A DNA stretch of 64,000 bases from Parvibaculum sp. (lineage in GTDB: Bacteria > Pseudomonadota > Alphaproteobacteria > Parvibaculales > Parvibaculaceae). Below are positions 26,856-34,643 of this stretch, piece after piece; positions within the stretch are counted from its first letter, which is position 1; each line of letters opens with the position of its first letter. Below the pieces are notes generated by a model, which ran no database searches, was not told the DNA's origin, and worked only from the letters and a program-made list of their open reading frames with translations. The DNA is taken from NCBI GenBank assembly GCA_031291615.1, contig JARLIS010000010.1, positions 62,001 to 126,000 on the forward strand. Reading direction: 5' to 3'. The position numbers and the translations under genes are program-made.

Positions 26856-27920
26856 TCAGAATGCCCGCGTCAGCGAGATCGACCCGAAGAGATCGGGCTT
26901 CACCTGACCATAAAATTCCTTGGTCCGATAGACATCGGTGAAGGCGATGCGCGTGTCCCAGACGACGGCGACAAAGCCGGCTTTCAGATCGGCGACGACC
27001 GGCCTCTTGTCAATGCTGGCGCTGCTTCTGAACGTGTTGCCGTCGAGGAATATGTCGCGTGCGACGCCCCGCATGCTGGCGCCCGCGAACAGATACCAAT
27101 CGAGCCCGCCCGAACCGCTGAACCATTCCGAACCGCCATCGTCGGGATAGATGCCCGTCGGGCCGAAATCGTCGGGCAGCGACGGCCCGATGCGCAGTGT
27201 CGCCCCGACGCCCGCATAGGTGCGCACATTGCCGACCGTCACGACGCCATAGGGAATGAAATCGGTGTCGAAGCCGAGCACGGCCGGCGTCGTCAGCGAG
27301 GCGGAACGCCAGGCGCGCTCGAATGTGAGGCCAAGCGCGGGCTCATTATGGATCTGGTTGCCCCAGCCCTTCGCCTGCTCGACGCCGATGAAGCGGTGCC
27401 AGCCATTTTGCACCTGCTCGCCAAGAGCTGCCGGACCGACGACGCCGAGATCGACCTTCCACTTGTCCTGCCACGACTCTTCCGTGCCCGCTTCGCGAAT
27501 GCTCACGAGCGCAAAGGTCATGTGCAACCAGGCCGCATAGGGCCGGTCGTCGGGCTGCGGCGCGGAGACGGTTGTGTCGGCGGGCGTGAAAATTTCCTGC
27601 GACAGCGAGACGCCGAGCCGGTGCGAGGTCGCCGAGACGGCGCCCGAGCTCAATGTCGGCGGCGCAATCGCATCTGTCAGCCAAGCAGGCAGGTCGTCGC
27701 GCGGAGCCGACAGCCAGGAAGCCTTGAGGCCGTTCGTATAGTGCTGATCGAGATTGGCGAATTCGAAAAAGTCGTTATCGACTCCGAGCGTGAGAAATGC
27801 CTGATCGGCCGCCTTGCTGCTGCCCACCGGATCGCTGGCAAGGGCGGTCTCGCTGCCTGCGGCAAGGGCCAGACCGCATATGACGCCTGCAAGGGAGAGG
27901 GTGGAAAATTTCGTCGTCAT
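26856..27920 (-). CDS. LpxR-like lipid A 3'-O-deacylase (DUF2219)
   Basis: 354 residues with a Sec signal peptide (TKFSTLSLAGVICGLALAAGSETALA) and an outer-membrane beta-barrel ending in Phe (ISLTRAF). LpxR hallmarks are VDNDFFEF (Asn-Asp pair), the LDQHYTNGLK Thr-Asn-Gly motif, DRPYAAWLH, and GEQVQNGWHRFIG with the catalytic-type His. LpxR removes 3'-acyl chains from lipid A at the cell surface. The start is ATG 27920, with a TTG five codons upstream as the alternative. It lies between two CoA ligase genes with no operon partner. Confidence 0.85.
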   Translation of the reverse strand: MTTKFSTLSLAGVICGLALAAGSETALASDPVGSSKAADQAFLTLGVDNDFFEFANLDQHYTNGLKASWLSAPRDDLPAWLTDAIAPPTLSSGAVSATSHRLGVSLSQEIFTPADTTVSAPQPDDRPYAAWLHMTFALVSIREAGTEESWQDKWKVDLGVVGPAALGEQVQNGWHRFIGVEQAKGWGNQIHNEPALGLTFERAWRSASLTTPAVLGFDTDFIPYGVVTVGNVRTYAGVGATLRIGPSLPDDFGPTGIYPDDGGSEWFSGSGGLDWYLFAGASMRGVARDIFLDGNTFRSSASIDKRPVVADLKAGFVAVVWDTRIAFTDVYRTKEFYGQVKPDLFGSISLTRAF

Positions 27921-28062
27921 AGGTGAAACCTGCAACTTGCCAGTTTATTGGCGGCTTGACGGGAGGAAACCGGCGGCTGTCCAATGGGCCCGGGAGAAAA
28001 TAACACAAATCGCGCGAAGTCCCGTCAGGGCTCCAGAGCGATGGGAACCGGGAGGACTGTCA

Positions 28063-29646
28063 ATGAACGTCGCTCAAGCGCCCAGCGCGCAGAGCCGCGA
28101 GGCCGCCGCCGCTTCGGGCATGATCATCGCATGGCATGCAGCTATGGACCCGGATCGCCCGGCGATCATTTCGGAAGCGGGCGACCGCACCTACGCTGAG
28201 CTGAACGCGCGCGCCAACCAGCTCGTGCGCGCCATGCGCCGCGCCGGCCTGAAAGCGGGCGACGCCGTGGCGCTCCTTTGTTCCAACCGCCCCGAATTCG
28301 TCGAGGCCGTCGTCGCCTGCCAGCGCGGCGGCTTCCGGCTGACGCCGGTCAACTGGCATCTCAAGGGCAATGAAGTCGGCTACATCGTCGACAATTGCGA
28401 GGCGAAGGCCTTCCTTGCCGATACGCGCTTCGCTTCCTCCGCCACGGAGGCCGCCGACATGTCGCCCGCGGCGACGCTGCGGCTCGCCATCGGCGGTCCC
28501 ATCCGGGGCTTCGCTTCCTACGATGCGGCTGTCGAAGCGGAAAGCGGCGACAACATCCCGGACCCGGTGCTCGGTACACAGATGATGTATACATCCGGCA
28601 CCACGGGTTATCCCAAGGGCGTCTTCCGCCGCGAGGCCGCACCCGTCTCGCCGCTTCTCGTCAAGCTCACCGAGACGGCGGCCTTCCGTCCCGGCGAGGA
28701 CATGTCGCTCGTCACCGGCCCGCTCTATCACGCCGCGCCCTTGGCGCTCAATCTCAACTTCCCGCTCAATTCCGGCGTCGGCTGCGTCATCATGGACAAG
28801 TGGGACGCGGAGGAGACGCTGCGTCTCGTCGAGGAATACGGCATCACGCATACGCATGTCGTGCCGACCATGCTCCACCGCGTTCTGAGCCTGCCGCAGG
28901 ATGTGCGCGGCAAATACGACTTCTCGACGCTGCGCTGGATTCTCCACGGCGCCGCCCCGTGCCCGACCCATGTGAAGGAGCGCTCCATCGAATGGTTCGG
29001 CCCTGTCGTCTATGAATATTATGCGGCGACGGAAGGCGGCGGCATCTTCGTCGAAAGCCATGAGTGGTTGCGTAAGCCCGGCACGGTCGGTAAGCCGCTG
29101 CCCGGCGTCGTGATGAAGATCGTCAACGATGCCGAAGAGATCGCCGCGCCCAACGAGGTCGGCACGATCTACTTCCAGGCCCCGGCGCAGGGCCGCTTTG
29201 AATATTACAAGGCGCCGGAAAAAACCGAAGGCGCCTATCGCGGCGACTACTACACCATGGGCGACATGGGCTATCTCGACGAGGAAGGATACCTCTTCCT
29301 CACCGGCCGCAGCGCGGAAGTCATCATCTCGGGCGGCGTGAATATCTATCCCGTCGAGATCGATCAGGAAGTGCTGGAGCATCCCGCCGTCTACGACGTC
29401 GCCGTCGTCGGCGTACCCAACGAGGAATGGGGCGAGGAGATCAAGGCGGTCGTGCAATTGAATGAAGGCTATGCGCCTTCGGAGGCGCTGGCGAAAGAGA
29501 TCGTCGCCTTCGCCGCCGAGCGCCTGCCGGGCTACAAGCGCCCGCGCTCGGTCGACTTCACCGACGACCTGCCGCGCATGCCGTCGGGCAAGATCGTCAG
29601 GCGCAGCGTCCGCGACCGCTACTGGCACGGCGACAAGAAAATCTAG
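28063..29646 (+). CDS. AMP-dependent acyl-CoA synthetase
   Basis: 527-residue ANL ligase. It has MMYTSGTTGYPKGV as the P-loop, EYYAATEGGGIF, YYTMGDMGYLDEEGYLFLTGRSAEVIISGGVNIYPVEI and PRMPSGKIVRR with the catalytic Lys. ATG 28063 has GGGAGGAC six bases upstream, clearly better than the long open frame before it. The ligase resembles the one at 25363 in its RGKYDFSTLRWILHGAAPCP segment, which marks the same subgroup. A pair of inverted repeats follows it, then the MFE2-like SDR. Confidence 0.9.
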   Translation: MNVAQAPSAQSREAAAASGMIIAWHAAMDPDRPAIISEAGDRTYAELNARANQLVRAMRRAGLKAGDAVALLCSNRPEFVEAVVACQRGGFRLTPVNWHLKGNEVGYIVDNCEAKAFLADTRFASSATEAADMSPAATLRLAIGGPIRGFASYDAAVEAESGDNIPDPVLGTQMMYTSGTTGYPKGVFRREAAPVSPLLVKLTETAAFRPGEDMSLVTGPLYHAAPLALNLNFPLNSGVGCVIMDKWDAEETLRLVEEYGITHTHVVPTMLHRVLSLPQDVRGKYDFSTLRWILHGAAPCPTHVKERSIEWFGPVVYEYYAATEGGGIFVESHEWLRKPGTVGKPLPGVVMKIVNDAEEIAAPNEVGTIYFQAPAQGRFEYYKAPEKTEGAYRGDYYTMGDMGYLDEEGYLFLTGRSAEVIISGGVNIYPVEIDQEVLEHPAVYDVAVVGVPNEEWGEEIKAVVQLNEGYAPSEALAKEIVAFAAERLPGYKRPRSVDFTDDLPRMPSGKIVRRSVRDRYWHGDKKI

Positions 29647-29654
29647 AACCGTGG

Positions 29655-29694
29655 CTCGAGACGGGCGCCTTCCGCGCCCTCCTCACCATGAGGA
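29655..29694 (-). repeat. REP-like palindromic element, copy A
   Basis: Read on the minus strand it shows CTCATGGTGAGGAG, then a GGGCGC/GCGCCC stem, then GTCTCGAG. It is oriented head-to-head with copy B, two bases away. Confidence 0.75.
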
Positions 29695-29696
29695 GT

Positions 29697-29736
29697 CCTC
29701 ATCCTGAGGAGCCGCGAAGCGGCGTCTCGAAGGATG
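29697..29736 (+). repeat. REP-like palindromic element, copy B
   Basis: CCTCATCCTGAGGAG, then a short CCGC-GAA-GCGG hairpin, then GCGTCTCGAAGGATG. It has the same framework as copies A, C and D but a different, still self-pairing, central stem. Confidence 0.8.
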
Positions 29737-29764
29737 CAATGAAAACGAGATGGGGAGACAGGAT

Positions 29765-30667
29765 ATGGCAGGGATCTGCGAAGGACGCGTCGTCATCGTC
29801 ACGGGCGGCGCGCGCGGCATCGGGCGCGAATATTGTCTGGAGTTCGCGCGTCAGGGCGCGAAAGTCGTCGTCAACGATCTGGGCGGCGCGCGCGACGGCG
29901 AGGGCCGCTCGGTTGGTCCCGCCGAGGACGTGGTGAAAGAGATCAAGGCGATGGGCGGTGAGGCCGTCGCCAATGGCGAGGACGTCTCCGACTGGGAGGG
30001 GTCGAAGCGCATGATCGATCAGGCCATCTCGACCTTCGGCAAGCTCGACGTGCTCGTCAACAATGCCGGCATCCTGCGCGACCGAATGATCTTCAACATG
30101 ACGATCGAGGAATGGGACGCCGTGATAAAGGTGCATCTGCGCGGCACTTTCTGCCCCACGCGCCACGCGGTCGGCTATTGGCGCGAACGCGCAAAGGCGG
30201 GCGAGCAGAACGACGCGCGGATCATCAACACGACCTCCGTCTCCGGTCTTTTCTGCAATCCGGGCCAGACCAATTACGGCGCGGCCAAGGCCGGCATCGC
30301 CTCGATGACGCTGATCGCGGCGAAGGAACTTCTGCGCTACGGCATCACCTCGAACGCCATTTCGCCCGGCGCGCTGACGCGGCTGACCGAAGACCTTGGA
30401 CCGCCGCAGGAGTTGAAGCCGGGCGAATGGAACCCGCGCGACCCTTCGAACATCGCGCCCATCGTCGTCTGGCTGGGTTCCTCGGAAGCCAGGGACGTGA
30501 CCGGCCAGATTTTCGAATCCATGCGCGGCCGTCTCTGCGTCTATGAGGGCTGGCATCGCGGGCCGATGGTCGAGCAGCAGGTCCGCTTCGATCCGGCCAA
30601 GCTCGGCCCCATCGTCAGGAAGATGCTGGCCGACCGCCGCCCGGACCAGAAGATGGGCGAGGGGTAG
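29765..30667 (+). CDS. SDR, MFE2-like 3-hydroxyacyl-CoA dehydrogenase type
   Basis: 300-residue SDR close to the N-terminal dehydrogenase part of peroxisomal multifunctional enzyme 2. It has TGGARGIGREYCLEFARQGAKVVVNDLGGARDG, with the extra loop DGEGRSVGPAEDVVKEI typical of this branch, NNAGILRDRMIFNM, Ser in NTTSVSG, and YGAAKAG. ATG 29765 is preceded by GGGGAGACA. The C-terminal ~60 residues extend past a plain SDR. A role in oxidation of a branched or sterol side-chain hydroxyacyl-CoA fits its ligase neighbour. Confidence 0.88.
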   Translation: MAGICEGRVVIVTGGARGIGREYCLEFARQGAKVVVNDLGGARDGEGRSVGPAEDVVKEIKAMGGEAVANGEDVSDWEGSKRMIDQAISTFGKLDVLVNNAGILRDRMIFNMTIEEWDAVIKVHLRGTFCPTRHAVGYWRERAKAGEQNDARIINTTSVSGLFCNPGQTNYGAAKAGIASMTLIAAKELLRYGITSNAISPGALTRLTEDLGPPQELKPGEWNPRDPSNIAPIVVWLGSSEARDVTGQIFESMRGRLCVYEGWHRGPMVEQQVRFDPAKLGPIVRKMLADRRPDQKMGEG

Positions 30668-30718
30668 CGAGGACGGCCGCTTTGGCAGGATGCACGGTTC
30701 CGGTGTAAGAACCCGCGG

Positions 30719-31903
30719 ATGGAAACTTCAGGCATCCGCCGCGAACATCTCCGCCTTGTCGCGGTCCTCGGCACGCTCACCGCTTTCGCGCCGCTGTCGA
30801 TCGACATGTATCTGCCGGCTTTCCCTCGGATCGCCGCGCATTTCCATGCGAGCGACGGCGCCGTGCAGGCGACCCTTGCCGCCTTCCTTATCGGCATGGC
30901 GATGGGCCAGAGCGTGCTCGGGCCGCTGTCCGACCGCACCGGACGCCTGCCGCCGCTCGTTTTCGGCATCGGCATCTTCGTGCTGGCCTCGGTCTTTGCG
31001 GCGCTCGCGCCCAACATCGAGAGCCTGATCGTTGCGCGCTTCCTCCAGGCCTTGGGCGGCTGCACCGGCATTGTCACCTCGCGCGCCATGGTGCGCGATC
31101 TCTTCAACGAGCGGGAATCGGCGCAGGTCTATTCGCTGCTCATGCTGGTGATGGGCGTCGCGCCCATCCTCGCGCCGCTGCTCGGCAGCTTCCTTATTAT
31201 CCGCTTCGACTGGCCGATGATCTTCTGGCTGCTTGCGGGCTTCGGCACGCTCTGCCTCGCGCTCGTCACCTTCGGCCTCGGCGAAACGCTGCCGCGCGAA
31301 AAGCGCCATGCAGGCGGCGTCGCGCATGTGCTGCGCGCCTATGTGGCGCTGATGGGCGACCGCGCCTTCCTCGCCTTCACGCTGGCGAATGCCTGCATCT
31401 CCGCCTCGATGTTCGCCTATATCACCGGCTCGCCCTTCGTCTTCATCGAGATTCACGGCTTCACGCCGTCGCAATTCGCCATGACCTTCGGATCGATCGC
31501 CGCAACCTTCATTCTGATGGCGCAGGTCAATGCCTATCTGCTCCGCACCTTGAGCGGCCGCCTCATCCTGAAGATCGCGATGACGGTACATCTCTGCGCG
31601 GCGCTGGCGCTTGTCGCGGTGGTCATATTTCTGCCGACACATGCGCTGCCGCTGATGGCGCTTCTCTTTCTGCTGGTGCCGACGCTGGGTTTCATCGGCT
31701 CGAACGCCATTGCGGCGGCCATGTCGCGCGCGGGCGCCAATGTCGGCGCGGCGGCGGCCCTCACCGGCGTCATCCAGTTTGCGATGGCCGGCGCCTCGGG
31801 CGCCGCCGTCGGCGCGCTCAACAACGGAACGGCAATGCCCATGGCGCTTGTCATTGCGGGTCTGAGCATCACCGCTTCATTGGTGCGTCTCGCCGCGCGC
31901 TAG
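30719..31903 (+). CDS. Bcr/CflA family drug efflux transporter (MFS)
   Basis: 394 residues and about 12 membrane helices. MFS motif A appears as GPLSDRTGRLPPL after helix 2, and the FAPLSIDMYLPAFP opening of helix 1 is diagnostic of Bcr/CflA exporters, as is GGCTGIVTSRAMVRDLF. It would export small drugs with proton uptake. It lies 51 bases after the SDR, probably cotranscribed, and both sit between two pairs of inverted repeats. Confidence 0.9.
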   Translation: METSGIRREHLRLVAVLGTLTAFAPLSIDMYLPAFPRIAAHFHASDGAVQATLAAFLIGMAMGQSVLGPLSDRTGRLPPLVFGIGIFVLASVFAALAPNIESLIVARFLQALGGCTGIVTSRAMVRDLFNERESAQVYSLLMLVMGVAPILAPLLGSFLIIRFDWPMIFWLLAGFGTLCLALVTFGLGETLPREKRHAGGVAHVLRAYVALMGDRAFLAFTLANACISASMFAYITGSPFVFIEIHGFTPSQFAMTFGSIAATFILMAQVNAYLLRTLSGRLILKIAMTVHLCAALALVAVVIFLPTHALPLMALLFLLVPTLGFIGSNAIAAAMSRAGANVGAAAALTGVIQFAMAGASGAAVGALNNGTAMPMALVIAGLSITASLVRLAAR

Positions 31904-31917
31904 CTGAAGGTGGCCTT

Positions 31918-31960
31918 CATCCTTCGAGACGGCGCTATCGCGCCTCCTCAGGATGAGGAG
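31918..31960 (-). repeat. REP-like palindromic element, copy C
   Basis: Minus-strand reading: CTCATCCTGAGGAG, stem GGCGC-GATA-GCGCC, GTCTCGAAGGATG. It faces copy D across 16 bases, repeating the arrangement of A and B. Confidence 0.8.
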
Positions 31961-31976
31961 AAATGCAGAATGAAAC

Positions 31977-32023
31977 CCTCATCCTGAGGAGCGCTTCGCA
32001 GAAGCGCGTCTCGAAGGACGAGG
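31977..32023 (+). repeat. REP-like palindromic element, copy D
   Basis: CCTCATCCTGAGGAG, a perfect GCGCTTC-GCA-GAAGCGC hairpin, then GTCTCGAAGGACGAGG. It ends 20 bases before the acyl-CoA dehydrogenase stop. Confidence 0.8.
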
Positions 32024-32043
32024 CCCGAAGCCTCAACGCAAAC

Positions 32044-33246
32044 TCAAAGCCCCAGCACGGCCTTGGCGAGCACGTTGCGCTGGATCTCGTTCGAGCCGCC
32101 ATAGATCGTCGCCGCACGGCCGAAGGCATAGCCCGCGAATATGGTGTTCACGTGGTCGGGCCCGACGCGCACGGCGTTCGGCCGCCCTTCCAGCCGCTCG
32201 CGCTGCGAGGGCAGCGTGTAGTAGCCGATGGCCTCGACCGCGAGCAGTTGAAGCGCCTGCTGAATCTCGGTGCCTACGACTTTCAGGATTGACGACCGTT
32301 CACCGACAGCGCGTCCCGCAGCGGCATCGGCAAGAATGCGCAGGTTCGTGATGTCGAGGCCCGCAAGGCTCACCTCGATCTCGGCAAGCTTGCGCTGGAA
32401 GTCCGGCTCGTCCGCAAGCCTCTTGCCGTCGCCGGCGCGCGTCGCCTCGGAAATACGATGGAGCCGCTCCACCGCCTTCTTCGATTCCGGCACGCCCGCA
32501 ATGCCGGTGCGCTCATGCGTCAGCAGATATTTGGCGTAGGTCCAGCCTTTGTTTTCTTCACCGATGCGATTGGCGACCGGCACCCGCACATCTTCGAAGA
32601 ACACCTCGTTGAGATGGTGCAATTCGTCGATGGAGACGATGGGGCGGACCGTGATCCCCGGCGTCTTCATGTCGATCAGCAGAAAGGAAATGCCTTCCTG
32701 CGTCTTGCCCGTGTCGTCGGTGCGGACGAGGCAGAAAATCCAGTCGGCCTCATGGGCATAGGAGGTCCATATTTTCTGGCCGTTGACGACATAGTGGTCG
32801 CCGTCCTTCACCGCTTTGGTCTTGAGCGCTGCGAGGTCCGAGCCCGCACCCGGCTCCGAATAACCCTGACACCACCAGGTCTCGCCGGTGAGGATGCCGG
32901 GCAGGTGCTGCGCTTTCTGCGCGGGCGTGCCGAAGGTGTAGATGACGGGCCCCACCATGCCGAGGCCGAAGGGCATGAGGCGCGGCGCATTCGCCTGCGC
33001 GCATTCCTCGTTGAAGATGTGGCGCTGCGTGACCGTCCAGCCCGTGCCGCCCGCCTCCTTCGGCCATCCGGGCGCGACCCAGCCCTGATCGTAAAGCGCG
33101 CGGTGCCAGCGCTTCAGCAGCGGCTTTTCGACCGAGACGCCGACGCTATTCGCTTCGGCGATCTCGCGCGGCAGCTTGTCCTTCAGGAACCTGCGCACCT
33201 CTTCCCGAAATGCCGCATCGTCCTTGTTGAGTGCCAGATCCATCAT
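32044..33246 (-). CDS. Acyl-CoA dehydrogenase
   Basis: 400-residue FAD enzyme that introduces the 2,3-double bond in acyl-CoA. WCQGYSEPGAGSDLA and VNGQKIWTSYAHEADWIFCLVRTD are the FAD/substrate motifs; the C-terminus is IYGGSNEIQRNVLAKAVLGL. ATG 33246 has GGAG four bases before it. The sequence resembles the FadE-type enzymes of actinobacterial cholesterol and terpenoid catabolism, many of which act as heteromers, and no partner gene is adjacent. Repeats C/D lie just past its 3' end. Confidence 0.9.
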   Translation of the reverse strand: MMDLALNKDDAAFREEVRRFLKDKLPREIAEANSVGVSVEKPLLKRWHRALYDQGWVAPGWPKEAGGTGWTVTQRHIFNEECAQANAPRLMPFGLGMVGPVIYTFGTPAQKAQHLPGILTGETWWCQGYSEPGAGSDLAALKTKAVKDGDHYVVNGQKIWTSYAHEADWIFCLVRTDDTGKTQEGISFLLIDMKTPGITVRPIVSIDELHHLNEVFFEDVRVPVANRIGEENKGWTYAKYLLTHERTGIAGVPESKKAVERLHRISEATRAGDGKRLADEPDFQRKLAEIEVSLAGLDITNLRILADAAAGRAVGERSSILKVVGTEIQQALQLLAVEAIGYYTLPSQRERLEGRPNAVRVGPDHVNTIFAGYAFGRAATIYGGSNEIQRNVLAKAVLGL

Positions 33247-33372
33247 GAGTCTCCGTGATTTTGGGCAAGGATAGGGGCAGAGACCACCGCCGCGCCAGCC
33301 CCGTTAGGGCTTGGGGCGACTCTCCGGGCGATGTAGCTTGGCGCCACGCAATGACTTCAGGGGAGGAACCGC

Positions 33373-33780
33373 ATGTCATTCATCTATCCGCATACCGGGC
33401 TCGTCACGCTCGTGACGCTTGCCGTCTATTTCTGGATGTCGCTACAAACCGCGAAGGTGCGCAGCAAGACCAACACCCCGGCACCCGCCATGACCGGGCC
33501 GGACGAGCTGATGCGCGCGATCCGCGTTCATGAGAACACCATGGAAGGGCTCATCCTCTTCCTGCCGGCGCTCTGGCTCTTCGCGCTCACCATCGGCGAC
33601 ATCTGGGCGGCACTCGTCGGTATTTTCTATCCCATCGGCCGCATCGTCTACGCGCTCGGCTATTACGCCGCCGCGAACAAGCGCAGCCGCGGTTTCATGA
33701 TCGGGCTCATTTCGACTGCGATCCTTTATCTCGGTGCGCTGATCGCGCTCGTCATGGCCGCGATCCAGGCTCACGCCTGA
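33373..33780 (+). CDS. MAPEG family membrane protein
   Basis: 135-residue, four-helix membrane protein of the MAPEG (microsomal GST/eicosanoid) family. The MRAIRVHENTMEGLILFLPALWLFAL stretch is the family's glutathione-binding signature region, and GRIVYALGYYAAANKRSRGFMIG follows. ATG 33373 has GGGGAGGA. Bacterial MAPEG proteins are often glutathione transferases or peroxidases. A strong hairpin follows the stop. It is divergent from the acyl-CoA dehydrogenase gene. Confidence 0.85.
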   Translation: MSFIYPHTGLVTLVTLAVYFWMSLQTAKVRSKTNTPAPAMTGPDELMRAIRVHENTMEGLILFLPALWLFALTIGDIWAALVGIFYPIGRIVYALGYYAAANKRSRGFMIGLISTAILYLGALIALVMAAIQAHA

Positions 33781-33791
33781 AGTTGAAAGCA

Positions 33792-33822
33792 GAAGGGCCG
33801 CCCTTTGAGGGGGCGGCCCTTC
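33792..33822. terminator. Hairpin between convergent MAPEG and hydrolase genes
   Basis: GAAGGGCCGCCC and GGGCGGCCCTTC form a perfect 12-bp stem with a 7-base loop. T-runs are poor on both sides, but the position between two convergent genes supports a terminator. Confidence 0.7.
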
Positions 33823-33866
33823 GCTCCTATCCAGCATCCGTTTCTTGTTATTGACGCCGAATGTCG

Positions 33867-34643
33867 TCAGGCGACCTTGCTGATGGCGGCCGCGACCTGA
33901 TCGGGTTTTTCCATCGTCACAAGGTGACTCGCCTCGGGGATCGAAACGAGCTCCGCACCCTTGATCCCCTTCTTGAAGGCATGTGCGTAGGCAGGCGGGA
34001 TCAGCCTGTCGCTGTCGCCCCAGATCAGCACCGTCTTCGCCTTGATGCGGTAGAGCCGCTGCGCAAGGCCGCGCTCGGGGATGGGGAACAGGATCTTGCC
34101 CGCCATGCCCATCTGCCGCGCATTCATGACGAGGAAGGCCTTGAGCCATTCGGGATCGTCGAGCGCCACGCCCGCCGTCATGAGCTTCGTTCCTGCCTCC
34201 ACATCGTGGAAGAGATATTGCGGCATCTCGAAGGGCAGCATCGAGAAGAGATCGGGGATGGGATATTCATCGAGCCACAGGCCCGCCGGGCAGATGAGCG
34301 CGAGCCGCGACACGTCATGCGGCGCGATGGCCGCCATCTCGGCCGCGATCATGCCCCCCATCGAATGGCCGACAAGGATCGGGTCCTTAAGGCCCAGCGC
34401 CTCCACCACATCGGCCGTGTGCAGAGTGAAGTCGAGCATGTCGCGCAATTCCGAGCACTCCTCGGAATCGCCATAGCCCGGCAGCAGCGGCGCATAGACG
34501 TGGTACTTCTGCTCGAGTTTGGCGAACAGCGGATCGCCGGCGAGCAATCCGCCCGCCCCATGCAGGAATACGAGCGGCTCGCCCTTGCCCCCTTCGAAAT
34601 AGCGAACGGGAACGTGCTGCGTCTTGACTGTCTTGAGTTCCAT
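33867..34643 (-). CDS. Alpha/beta hydrolase (Ser nucleophile)
   Basis: 258 residues with the triad Ser94 (VGHSMGG), Asp212 (WGDSD) and His240 (ASHLV), and HGAGG for the oxyanion hole. Its ATG (34643-34641) overlaps the TGA of the upstream luciferase-like gene by one base (TGATG), so the two are translationally coupled. The hydrolase probably acts on the product of that oxygenase, for example an ester or lactone. This is context, not proof. Confidence 0.88.
   Translation of the reverse strand: MELKTVKTQHVPVRYFEGGKGEPLVFLHGAGGLLAGDPLFAKLEQKYHVYAPLLPGYGDSEECSELRDMLDFTLHTADVVEALGLKDPILVGHSMGGMIAAEMAAIAPHDVSRLALICPAGLWLDEYPIPDLFSMLPFEMPQYLFHDVEAGTKLMTAGVALDDPEWLKAFLVMNARQMGMAGKILFPIPERGLAQRLYRIKAKTVLIWGDSDRLIPPAYAHAFKKGIKGAELVSIPEASHLVTMEKPDQVAAAISKVA

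Noticed and set aside
29655..32023. The repeat pairs as a CRISPR array.
   Set aside because: Only two sites 2.2 kb apart, with inverted orientation and no regular spacers; they are palindromic REP-like elements.
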